This document shows, piece by piece, positions 46,249 through 60,000 of a DNA stretch of 64,000 bases. Source of the DNA: Sipunculus nudus. Taxonomy: Eukaryota; Annelida; Sipuncula; Golfingiida; Sipunculidae. The translations under genes and the position numbers were made by a program. Numbering within the stretch: the stretch's first letter is position 1; every line of letters starts with the position of its first letter. The notes under the pieces are model-generated. The model had not been told where the DNA came from, did not search any database, and saw nothing but the letters and a program-made list of their open reading frames with translations. The stretch lies in NCBI GenBank assembly GCA_026874595.1, contig CM049311.1:50781676-50845675 (forward strand). Direction: 5' to 3'.

Positions 46249-46291
<43 letters not shown>

Positions 46292-49200
46292 TACCTCATT
46301 CACATTTGAAATTAAGGTCGCCCTTTATTGGGATAATGTTGCCGAAAAATTAGTAAAAATTTCATCCAAAATAAACATTGTCCATAAACCTTTAGGGAAA
46401 CTGTAACGATTTACGTTCAAGTGATGTGCGTTCTGGTTGTACATACAGTATATAATATATCTATCCTTGCAAACAGCAACATGAACATGTGTTATATGTT
46501 AACGGCAATGGAATATTGATGCGGATAAAGTAAACTAGGCCCTATACTGTCACTCGTCCAGTTTAACTGCTTAAAATATTAATGATTTCCCAAACTGACC
46601 TTTTGGTGCAGTTACTGTCCTGTGTTATGTTTGTGTGTTACTGCTCTGGTTGTGGAACTGAATGATTGTAGATTGCTAGAGCTTCATTGCTTTATTTACA
46701 ATAAATTTAATTATATTCATTCTGAAAATATAATTTTAAAAAAGATTTTAGTTATTTGCTTTGTATCATTATCCTATGGCTTTTTCTGAAGTTTGTCTGA
46801 TCGATATAATTCAAAGCCCCTTATACAAGTAGTCCATACCATATATATTTGTCATGAGTGTGTCACCAAGAGTTTTTTACATAACCTGGTAGATAATAAT
46901 TTAACTTTACCCGCCAAACAGAGTTTTGCGGATACAACATTTTTACGCGGTCTCGCCGCCGCCGCCGCCGCCACCGCCGCGTTCGTTTCCGGAAAAATCC
47001 TCTGAGACTCTTGGACCGATCTTTCCGAAACCTGGCCTAGTTATTCGCTCACTTATGTAGTTGTGCGTAACAAGAAAAGGTGGCACTGCCAGTAATCCTG
47101 TTTGTGCAGTATGATACCGGGTGTGATAACAGCCCATACCTCAAGAGTGGTTCAATGTATTGAGCTGACATTTTGCATAGTCCATAGATCTTGAATCGCT
47201 CAATCTCGTACTCGAGACTGGTGGTGCCACATACAAATTCTTTGCGTGGCATCCATGCATTTGCCATCACTTCGTCTTAGTGATTGGGCTGAAATTGTGC
47301 ATGTCCATAGATCTGGGATACCTCCATCTCGTACTCAAGACTGGTGGCGCCATCTGCAATCGTGTTTGCGTGGCTTCCATCCGTACATTTGCTTTGGGGG
47401 GAAAATTGCTCTCATCTCAGGAGTGGTTAAATGTATTGGTCGGATAATCTTCATGTCCATCAATCTTGGATACATCCATCTTTTACTCAAGCTTGGTGGT
47501 ACCATCTGCAATCGCTTTCGCGTAGCTTCCATTCATACGTCTGCTTTGGGAGAAAATTGCTCATATCTTAAGAGTGGCTCAATATAATGGTCTGAAATTT
47601 GGCAAGTCCATAGATCTTGGAGAGTAATCTCCTAGACCAGACAGATGACACCACCTACCTTCCCGTTTTCATAGAATATATTGATACCCTTTTCTCAGGA
47701 GTGGTTTGCAATATTGGACTGAAATTGTGCATGTCCATAGATCTTGGATACCTACATCTTATATTCAAGACTGGTGGCGCCATCTGCAATCGTCTTTGTG
47801 TTGCGTCTATCCGTGCGTTTGCTTTGGGTGAAAATTGCTGACATCTCAGGAGTGGTTAAATGTATTTGTCTAAAATTTGGGAAGTCCATAGATCTTGGAG
47901 AGTTATCTCGTAGACCAGGAAGGTGGCGCCACCTACCTTTGCTTTTTGTAGAATAAATTAATGCCCTTTTCATAGGAGTGGTTGCCGCATTGACTTGAAA
48001 TTGCGCATATATATAGATCTTGGATATCTCCATCTCATACTTAAGACTGGTGGCGCCATCTGCTACCGTTTTTGCAAGGCATCAATCCGTGCGTGTGCTT
48101 TTATTGAAAATTGCTCATATATCAGGAATCGTTCAATTTATTGGTCTGAAATTGTGCATGTCCATAGAACTTGGATACCTCCATCTCGTATTCAAGACTG
48201 TTGGCGCCATCTGCAATTATTTTCGCGTGGTGTCCATCTGTCCATTTGCTTTGGGTAAAAAGTGCTCATATCTCAGGAGAGGGTGGATGTATCAGCCTGA
48301 AATTTTGCATGTTTATCCGTCTCGGATAGCTTTGTTGTAGACCAGACAGGTAGTACCATGTTGTTCCGTTTTATAGAATACATTGATGCACTTTTTCACA
48401 GTAGTGGATTGGTGTCTCGGCCTAAAATTTTGCATGGTGTATCCATCAAAAGATCTGTTTTTGGTTAAAACTGTTTTATTGGCTCAACTGATGTCACAAA
48501 TTTGGAATCATATCATGACAGAAACATTCAATGCCTCTGTGATATGGCGGATACTCGCAGTCGCTTGTCGACTGCCCGTATTCAGGTTTATTTAGGATTC
48601 CAATATATTTCGATATTTTTGTAGCAAATTTGTCTGCAAGAGTTTGCCATTTCATATGTTTATTTAACACCTTTTATCGGTGTTCCATTGATTCTTATTT
48701 CAGTTTAATATTGGGCCGGAGCTCCCGTCTGCGTGCTTACCTCTAACCCTCCCACGGCATCCTGAAAAAGCAGGGTGATGGAACCGTAGTCAGAGTGTTC
48801 TCCACACCTAACCTGTCCCTCCCTCACGTCTGTGAACAGGAGATATTACGTAAATCACATGATCAAAATGTCGTCCACGACAAACATAACCGCCGTAAAC
48901 TGTTAATGTAGCACCTTCCATATATCCCACCCCTACTCGAGGTCGTAGTTAAGGTAGGAGAACTGGCAAAAAAAAAACATATCCAAAATCAATCCAAACG
49001 TTGTTTTAAATTCATATTAGAACCATAGAGTTTACACTATTTTAAATCTTGGCCAGTGCTCTTTCTTATTTCTTACATATTTTGACAATAACATTCATTT
49101 TCATACATGTTTTTACACTATTCAAGGCACCCAGTAACAGAAGGCCACTTTTTAGCTTATATAAAACGTTTTGACAATATCTCAAAAGCTGTTTTTTTTT

Positions 49201-52200
49201 CTTTTTCATGTTCCTTGCTACCTTAAAACTGAAATTTTAAATTAAATTATGCTTCAATACAAAAATTTTTATTTCATTTTTCGACAAGAAGACACAGTAA
49301 TGTCATGCAGTTTAATATTAGTCCCCTAAAAGTGGCTTACTGTTATGGGTTCTTAAATCAGTGTACTTTACTTTTTTATGTTACAAAATCATTATAGAAT
49401 AAATGAAAATTTTAAAAATTTACATAAAATCTGAAAGAACACTGTACAGGGGTTAAAATAATGTATACTTTATGGGAACTTTAATGAATATAAAACAATT
49501 TTTGGATTGATTTTAGATATAAGAGAAATTGTGGTAACTTTAACGGTTAATTTGCTGACATCGTTTTATGAAAGCTCCGTACATCACCATGCCTCTGTGC
49601 TATAACTGTTTATAAACAATAATTTATTTAATAAGAGACTTGGAAATATCTCTTTGGAATTTCCTTTCTGTTTATGGATTTTCAAAGAAAATTATCATTC
49701 AGGTATCTACAATGTCTGTCACCTCTTTTGCCGAGTGCAGGGTAGTGGAGAACACGGAGTGTTGTCAAGCTGCCCTTACAGTCCGGCCACTGGCTGTGTC
49801 TTGAGGCAAAGTAGTCTGTATCCTGTAACAGAGGAAACTAACTCAGTCCTAAGGGTAATGTTTGGGATTACTCACAAAATATGATGACCTGTCACAAACA
49901 GAGTTGTCACCAGAGGACTGTGACTTATTTCATGGCATATTTAACTACAACTAGATGATTTTTTTTTTATAATTCATTGTACATTAATAAGGAGTATCAT
50001 GTTTAGATTGTAGGGTGAGAACTTAAGTAAGAGAACACAGGTGCCTCATTTGATTTAAATTTAAGTACAGTAATTTCCGTGGGAACTGACTCATGTCTAA
50101 ACATTTCATACATAACAACATTAAGAGTTTGGTCGAAAGGTACTTGTACTCGTATTCATGAGTAAAATTTAGAGTACTCATTACTCATACTTGAGTATTT
50201 CTTCAAAATTAACAAAGTACTCATACTAGTACTTGAGTACTATGTAAGTTTCTATAAAAAACGAGAACTTTTATGAGTCCTTTGGTGTACTTCAGTGTAT
50301 TAAAATTTAAATATATATGTACAACAAATACTTCATACATACACGCATATACATACATGCATAGATTCATACAAACATATATACATTTATACATACATAT
50401 ATACAGTCATACGTTCATTATACAAACATAAATTCTTGCATAGTACACTCATACATACATTCAAGACTGATGCTACCAACAAAACCTAAACCTAAAATAA
50501 CATATACATCCATTCAAATTGAATTTACCAGCTTCTTGCATTTACTCGACATCTTAGGTTTAACTGCTAAAAGTACCCATCAAAATAATCATGAATACTC
50601 GAGTATTTTTATAAAAATAGCTTAAATACTCATACTTGTAGTCAACGACACTGTAAGTGTTCAGTAATTGGCCTAAAGTATTTTCATTGTGCTGGTGCCA
50701 AACTCTGGCAAAATTGTTTATTGTAGACATCAAAAGAAGCGCACCTGCTTATTGTTTTTTCTCAGGGTTTGATCTCTGGAGGCGTGTCCATTTTAATATT
50801 CATGCAGTAAATGACAAGCCGTATAGTCCTTTGAAAGATTGGTCAGAAAACTGTCAGAACTTTTTAATTCAGCAGGCGTATATAAGCCGTGGATAACAGG
50901 ACCTTGTTACAAACGCCTGAGTCATCGCACCAGTTAGGTGTAGTCTGATAGTTGTCTGCAGACCAGAGACGGTTTTGAGTGTGTTGTGTCTGAAACTGAC
51001 GAGAAGATGATTATCCTGAACGTAAAGCATCAATATATGAGGACGGCCACGTAGAGTCAATCTACTGTGAGTCAATCTGTCAGTGTTTTTTGGACTTTGT
51101 CTTGAGGGGTAAGCGCGTGCTTCAGTGAGGAACTTGGTTGATTGGAAACGTGACGCCGATGATTCCCTGTGTTTGTATACAGGAAAGACGGACTGAACTT
51201 AATGTAGACATTCATATTCGTATGCGCCACTTGCAATCCTTGTCGTTTAGTGTCCATCTGTGTGTCTTTTTCTAGTGATAATAGCACACATCTCAAGAGT
51301 GAGTTATGTATTGGGCTGAAAATGTGCATGTCTACAGATCTTGGATACCTGAATCTTGTATTTAAGACTGGTGGCGTCCATCCCCTAGGCGTACTTCCAT
51401 GCGTATCCTTTGGTGGATCACTCATATTTTTTTATGTATCCGCCTGAAATTTTACATGTTCATCTATCTTGGATATTTTTCTCATTCACAAGACAATAGC
51501 GCCACCTACAATAATGTTTCTATAAAATATATTTATACATTTATCGCAGGAGTTATTCGTCGTATCGGCCTTAAATATAGCATGTCCATAGATCTAGGAT
51601 AACATTATCTTATACACATGACTGGTGATGCTACATTTATCTTGAGTTTCGTCTATTCGTGCGTCCTGGGATACTTTGACATCTCTGATGCCACAACTTT
51701 GAAGGGTGTCACCTCAGGAGAGATTCCATTCCTTACTTTATCCATACCTCTGTGATTCGGCGGATACCTGTAGTCAGAACTTTCCATATTCTAGTTTAAT
51801 TCTTATTTTGTATTTTTTTAAATTTTATTATACATGTATTATTATATTATAATTAAGCTGTAGTGGGCTGTATCATTATATTTGGGCTGTATAGTGTACC
51901 TCAGGAATCAGTTCTTGGCCCGGTGCTCTTCACTATTTATACATCATGTCTTGGCTTGTTGCTACGTAGGGTTGGCATTAAATATCACCTTTACGCAGAT
52001 GATACCCAGTTATGGATAACCTTTTATTTCGATGAAAGGCCATCGCTTACATGGAAACTTGTGTGGAAGCTATAAAGGCATGGATGCTTCAATTTAGTCT
52101 GAAAATTAATGATGGAAAGACTGAATTTTTAGTGTTTTCTCCAAACAAATATACTGCAAAGTCTGTCATGCCTCTTTTCAAGTTGGCAACCAGCGGTTAT

Positions 52201-54028
52201 TAGCATCATCTTCATTAAAGGGACATAATCAGGATCAATATTATGCCTATTCTTTCACACTTTCAGTTCAGTTTTGCTTTATACAAAGGTTTCCCAGTAG
52301 AACCATCCCAGCAGACAGTCTCATTTCCTCGCAGATGACTGTTTAACACCTTGTTATGACTGTGCGTGTTGGTAAACACAGTCCACGTGTGTCTGTTTAC
52401 CATACCAAGGCCGCGTGACCGGAGGTCCGATTAATAGGGGCAACACACGGTGTTTAAGCCTGCGGGAACATGTATTATATTTTGTTGGCCAAGTCAGTCA
52501 GGGCATCTCCTGATTGACACGTGTTGAGGCTCCACCCTGCACACGACCGCACGCACTGTGTTTATGTTGACACCTGCCATCGCGCACGGTCCACTCTTTT
52601 CAATATTCTTTTACAGGAGTAACCAAACGGTTTCAAGGCAATGTTTTGAAAGGTACAAATTTATTTTAAAGGGAAGAAACTATTTTTTGTGTTAACTCAA
52701 CATGCTTTATTGGTGATTGGGCCCCTTTAAGCAATATTGGCGTCATAATGGATTGCCACGTGTCAATGGAGGCACATGGGGCGTATGTCTGCAAATCTGC
52801 CTATTTCCTCATTCACAACTAAAGGTAAGAAAACTTATGAAATACGTGACACATTGAAATTTAATCCATGGGTTCATTGCCACTTAACTAGCTTATTTTA
52901 ACGCATTGTTATTTCGCCTTCCAGCAGTTGTTATTGTTCGCCTCCAGCGAGTACTGAACGAAGCAGCCAGAATTTCTACTGTCAGTGCAAAACATGATCA
53001 TATTACAAAGAGTAAAATATAAGTGGTTCTTGTGTTTAAAGCCATGAACAACATGGCTCCAATATATCTGCAAGAACTCCTCAGTCACCATGTTTCAGTT
53101 AGGGGATTACGTTAAAATGACCAATTAATGATATGTGCTATTTACAAAATCGGCATTGATACAAAGCAAGACATTCAGCTTTGCTGGTCCTAGACTCTGG
53201 AACAGTCTACCCAACACATTGAGAATATGTCCTAAAGAGGCAGAATTTAAAGCAAATTAAAAACCCATCCATTTGCCGAGTTTTATTACTTTAGTCATCG
53301 ATCATAATACTCTATGGTACCTGGCCATTTTAACCATCTTAGTTTCTTATTCAGAATCTTTTGGGTTGTCTTATAATGATTATAATTAGTATATAATCGT
53401 TTCTGTATGTATCAGCGTTTATGAGCATGCGAAGCATGGATGGATGGCTTTATAAAAAAAATTATTATATATTATTTTTATTTCATTTAACTGAAATAAA
53501 GTTTTAATATGTATGGAGCTTTGTCGAAAAATAATGAATACTTTCAAGATTTGTAGGGTGGAACTATACCATAACAACCCCATCTAGACTTTGCCCTGAA
53601 TAATATATACAGTTCTCATTAAAATCACAAAAAAATATGGGCACGTGATGGTGGAACATAATATACTGACTGACCGTTAAACCAAGGCCAAATGCTATGG
53701 CTTGTAGGATGCGTATTCCGAGAAGCTCAGCTTTACAGTAGAATGACAGGACGGAGTTTTTGAATCCAGGTATGACGTCATCAGGCCAGGACTGCAATGA
53801 GAGATAGTTTATATAACTTCTGAGTAAATTCCATGCAAACAACATTTCACTGTCGTTACTGGTAGAGCTTTTGTTTAATCAATTTCAGTCACCATTCATA
53901 TATTTCTCCTACTAATTTTCTCTGCATCCAATCAGTTAAATAGATCAACTCCGTAATGTCTAGTTCTTTGTTAATTAGTGGTTTAATTGTGAATAACATC
54001 CACCGTTATTTAGGCGATAACAGGACCA

Positions 54029-54086
<58 letters not shown>

Positions 54087-57000
54087 CACGATATATATAA
54101 ACAAACATTATACACGCTTTTCGGCCTATATTTTCCGTACAATTCTGATTCACATTTTATTCCTTACAACTGTGTAGTTGCACCTTTGCGGCCTTAGCAT
54201 CTATCTATAAACTCTTTCACAGAATGCGTGATGAACAATGAAGTAGAGAACCCTGGTAGAGCGTAAACCCTCCGCCAAACCTTCTGAACTCCTTCACAAT
54301 TTAATTAAATAGTCAAAATTTATTTAGAATTCCTTCCCTAAAACTTCTGAGGTTTCTTGTACCAGTTTATATAATAGAACATACATGGATGATTATATAC
54401 CCTCCATCCATTGATGGATTTATAATGTAATTTGTTAAATACAAAGCCAACAAAAATGAGGAAGCTGTTGCATTTTATAAGTTTTAATTATAAATTTTCA
54501 ATGGAAAATTAATATGATCAGGTGACGACATGATAACAACAGAATTGTTTTTCCAAACAGGCGAACAATTGTTTTCCTTAGGTGCTTTTGCATATATGAA
54601 TATGGCAAATTGCTGCAAATTTTGGCATTTTTTATCACTGAATCTTATATTCTATGATTTTATATACTACGAAGAGATAAGAGGAATTACCTTTGCCGTA
54701 TCGGGCGTCACGTTGTAGGCCTCCTTGAGGTCCCCTGGCCTGTCAGGGTTTAAACTGGAACAAAAATTCTTTATTACGTTGCATATCATAATTAAAATTT
54801 TTCATTTTTAATATCATAAATCTTTTAGCATACTGTCATTGTTCATTGTATTAAACATGTTTTTACATTGTGTAAATTGTATTTACCAAAAGAGCCCTAA
54901 TGTTGATCAGACAGTCTTGTCTGAACAGGCAACCTTGTATAATGAGATTAAAATAATTAAAAATAAAAATTATCTCAGCAGTGTTAAAACCAAACAACAT
55001 GTGTCGTAGAGTAAATTAAGGATGAACAACACAACGTCTAATTGACCGTGAAGCTGTGCATAAGACGTCATTCCCTCCTCCTATGCCTTCATTCTCTCCT
55101 CCTATGCCTCCATTCTCTCCCCCTGCCTTCATTCTCTCCCCCGTGCCTTCCTCCCCCCCCCCCCTCCCCTGAGCCTTACCTCTCCCCCTGTGCCTTACCT
55201 CTACCCCTGTGCTTCACATTGGCCTTGTGCCTCACCTCTCCCCTTGTGCCTTACCTCTCCCCTGTGCCTTGCCTCTCCCCCAGTCCCTGACCTCTCCCCT
55301 TGTGCCTTACCTCTCCCCCTGTTCTTCACATAGCCCCTGTGCCTTACCTCTCCCCCTGTGCTTCACATAGCCCCTGTGCCTCACCTCTCCCCTTGTGCCT
55401 TACCTCTCCCTTTGTGCCTTACCTCTCCCCTGTGCCTTACCTCTCCCCCTGTGCTTCACATTGGCCCTGTGCCTCACCTCTCAGACTCCAGTGGGATATA
55501 TCCATGCACTTCTTGCCCTTGCCGAAGGTATCTCTTCTTTGTCTCAAACGGAATTTCGAAGAAATCCCGATTCAACTTCCTGACAGTATTCACCTGTGAT
55601 CAATGTAAAATAAATAAGAAAGGGGCAAGCAATCCAGATTTCATGCAGTTGGTGTTGAAAAAAGCTTTATTATATTCGTGACACCAATATTATAATTTGG
55701 TTAAGTGAGAAGACCTTATGAGCATATTATAGCGAGGTTATTATATTTTAGAATAATTTAGCTAAAGTGGAAAAGCAGTCAGCCATGACATGGCAAAGGG
55801 GAAATTACTGTCGGTTAGTAGAGAAGTCCAACAGAGAGTTGAATTAAGACTGTGCTGTAATTCTGTGATCGTAATGGAGTTGTACTGGATTGTATTTTGC
55901 TGAACCAGTGAGAACGTATGTTCAAATTTGATTTACTATTCCTGACCAATATTGTACGAACAATAAACGTTTGTTGTGATACAGTTAGACTCTTTAAAAT
56001 CAACCATTATTTGTAGTACAACGGTGAATACCATTAAATAGTATGTTACAGCATTTTTAATTTTATAATATGCCAGTAATGTTTCGACAAACGCCAGTTT
56101 TATGAAGCAGAATCCAAGAATACAATGAGTTTTCTTAACCGGCATTAACTGGACTTTTTTAAAACATAACCCTTTCATGATTAACACACTTTGCTAATCG
56201 ACTTCAGATTTCGCCACTATATGTTGTTTGGGAATCAGGTTTAGTTATAAAGTAACAAATATAGCGACACATTTTTAAAATTGAGTTGAAATATATCTAT
56301 AACTTTAGCTTTGATTTAGGAATCTTTATTGAGATATGATCTAGATATATACTTCAGAAAGCTGATACACTAGTTTTTTCTTCTTTACCTATGTCTCTTT
56401 ATGCCACCAAACAAATGAATTCCTCTTTAATTTTGGTTTCTTCTTGAGGACGATAAATACACGGGAAATCCTTTTTTATAACCTATTTTGGGTTCAGCTA
56501 CCGGCTGTCCTTCTAGCAGGATTTCGCACAGTCACAATATATGTTATGATTAATAATTTCCGTTTATATTTCCTGTATACTCTTAAACCCACATTTGCAT
56601 ATACATACATAAACATACACACACACATAAATGCATATACATATATACACATACATATGCCCACACATGCACATCTAAATAGTTTTATATGTTTATACAC
56701 AAATTACTTCCAAATCCTTTTTTTTTAACAAAAAAATCTTCAAATTACTCTTATTACAATAATTTAGTTAGTTGAGAAAATTCCAGAATGCCAATATACC
56801 CATCTTATCTCTTTCATACATATGAAAAACTGAATATATACATCTTTCACACAAAAGAATCAACAAAATTTTTATTTGTGAAATAAAGTCAATAAAGTCT
56901 TTTTACCCATCTTATCTCTATTGTACATATATGATTTCTGTACAGCAACAATACATGTCTTTCACACAAAAGAAAAAAACAACATTTACATGTAAAAACA

Positions 57001-60000
57001 CGTCAATAATTAGTAAATCAGTATCTTGGAATTCAAAATCACCCTACTTTCTCAAGTGATTTTCTGTACAATTTTTCTTTGCTGAAATATGTTTCTTTAT
57101 AAAATATATATATATTCTTTACACAGTTTATTGTCCACTTTTTGTTGGTTTTGCCTGTTTGCACCTGCATGCATATACATGTTTTTTCAAAATAAGTAGT
57201 ATAAGGATATCATTATCTCTGTTCCCCAATATCTCCAAATTTTAACAAGGTCATTTTTTTCCTCCCATTTTCCTGTTCAACCATAATGTAGTATCTGATT
57301 AGAATTTTGCACGTAGTAAGTGGACAATTGATTCTGGCTCCCTGTAATAAAAAAAAAAAACAGCTTTCAAAATCTTTAATCTTAATTAAAAAAAGTATTT
57401 GTTGTTCAAATCCTGTTCAGTATTTTATACCGAAACATTATTAAATTTAATTGTTATATTCTTTGTATGTAATTTTGATGCGGAAATGGGGGAAATATTG
57501 TCTTACGTATTCATGGCACTGGCCCATTCTATTTTGCCTTTTCTGGTGCTTTATATACTTATTAGATCATTTCATCATACACCAACTTCCAAACTTGTTA
57601 ACATTTTAAAATTATTTTTTTATACAATCCTTCAGTTTCCATTAGCATTTTCTTCCATGCTTTTGGAATGGCATTTATTAGTCCTGGATATTCAAGTAAA
57701 TGTATAGTTCTGCCAATAATATTATATAATTCTATTACTGATAAACATGTTTAGTTCATTCTCGTTGATTATTGATATGTCAGCTGCATTCTGTATTCCA
57801 TTATTGAAGCTAATTTTAATAAAATATTGGTTTATTATCTATTCTTAAATTGATGTTCATCCATATTCATTGACTAAGAATATCAGTTTCATCTGAAGGT
57901 TATTATTATAGTTATATAATCACCAAGCTTCCATAACCTCTCTCCAGAGCGGATTGATGTTTTGACATATACACATTAATCTGTTTTTGCTAAATAACAT
58001 TTGAAGAATGAAGAGCCACCTTTAATCAATTTCAGTATATCATGTTTCCATCCTACTTCTGCTTCCTCGAGTAGTAATCTTTTTATCCAGGTAATTTTGA
58101 GTGAGGTTTTGTAGGTCTGTATGTGAGTCATCCTCAGACCCCCACATTCATATGGTGCCACTAATGTTAGTCTTATCATTATAACATTATTTTTTCTATT
58201 TCTTTAAAAAATATTTTATCAGGTGCAGATAGAACTGATAGTAAAAATGTTAGTTGTGACAAACCAAGTGTTTTTAATATTGTTATCTTTCCCTCCAATG
58301 TAATGTTACTATATGACAAGATTTTGAGAAGATTTTTACTCCACTGCTGGAGTAAAATGAAGTTTCATAAGATGTTTCATTTCTGAAATAATTTTTATTT
58401 CTAATATATCTACTGGGCCATAGGACCATTAAAGATTTAATCTTTCTGTTCTTCGTTTCCGATGTATAACCAACCTATTTTGCCTTAAAAAGGTATAACT
58501 AATAGTTTAATATGATTAGTACAAGCCAAGTAATGGAATGTGGCATTTTGCCTTGCGAAAAAAAAATATTATTTTGGTCTATGCATGTAATGTTGTTTCA
58601 TTATCGATTGGGACTTACAGAAGACATTTCAAGAGAAACCTTTGTTACACCTTACCATTATTATCCAGGAACACCTTACCATTATTATCCAGGAACACCT
58701 TACCATTATTATCCAGGAACACCTTACCATTATCATCCAGGAACCCCTACCAATTATCATTCAGGAACACCTTACCATTATCATCGAGGAACCCCTACCC
58801 ATTGTCATTCAGGAACACCTTACTATTATTATCCAAGAACCCCTACCCATTATCACTCAGGTACATATTACCATTATCATCCAGGAACCCCTACCCATTA
58901 TCATCCAGGAACACCTTACCATTATCATCCAGGAACACCTTACCATTATCATCCACGAACCCCTACCAATTATCATTCGGGAACACCTTACCATTATCAT
59001 CCAGGAACCCCTACCCATTGTCATTCAGGAACACCTTACTATTATTATCCAAGAACCCCTACCCATTATCATTCAGGAACACCTTACCATTATCATCCAG
59101 GAACCCTACCCATTCAGGAAAACCTTACCATTATTATCCAGAAACCCCTATACATTATCTTTCAGGAACACCTTACCATTATCATCGAGGAACCCCTACC
59201 CTTTATCATTCAGGAACACCTTACCATTATTATCCAGGAACACCTTACCATTACCATCCAGGACCACCTAACCATAATCATCGAGGAACACCTTACCATT
59301 ATCATCGAGGAACCCCTACCCTTTATCATTCAGGAACACCTTACCATTATCATCCAGGAACCCTTACCCATTCAGGAAAACCTTACCATTATTATCCAGG
59401 AACCCCTATACATTATCATTCACGAACACCTTACCATTATCATCGAGGAACCCCTACCCATTATCATTCATTGACACCTTACCATTATCATCCAGGAACA
59501 CCTTACCATTATCATCCAGGAATACCTAACCATTATCATCCAGAAACACCTTCCCATTATCATTCAGGAACCCCTACCCATTATCATTCAGGAACACCTT
59601 ACTGTTATCATCGAGGAACCCCTACCCATTATCATTCATGAACACCTTACTATTATAATCCAAGAACCCCTACCCATTATCACTCAGGAACACCTTACCA
59701 TTATCATCCAGGAACCCTATCCATTTAGAAAAAACCTTACCATTATTATCCAGGAACCCCTATACATTATCATTCAGGAACACCTTACCATTATCATCGA
59801 GGAACCCCTACCCTTTATCATTCAGGAACACCTTACCATTATCATCCAGGAAACCTACCCTTTATCATTCAGGAACACCTTACCATTATCATCCGGGAAC
59901 CCCTACCCATTCAGGAAAACCTTCCCATTATTATCCAGGAACCTCTATACATTATCATTCAGGAACACCTTACCATTATCATCCAGGAACACCTACCCTT

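Larger units (their letters stand above)
46221..48740 (-). other. Gene B intron carrying a TIR-family relative
   Basis: 2.5 kb. 46290-46890 is unassigned AT-rich sequence; 46900-48595 is a diverged copy of the element at 24325-25668. Confidence 0.6.
49823..53674 (-). other. Gene B intron (3.9 kb) with several repeats
   Basis: Holds a TACTC-rich MITE-like stretch (50140-50660), a TIR-family piece (51225-51800) and a plus-strand LINE relic (51855-53300). 50661-51220 and 52230-52900 show nothing I can name. Confidence 0.55.
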
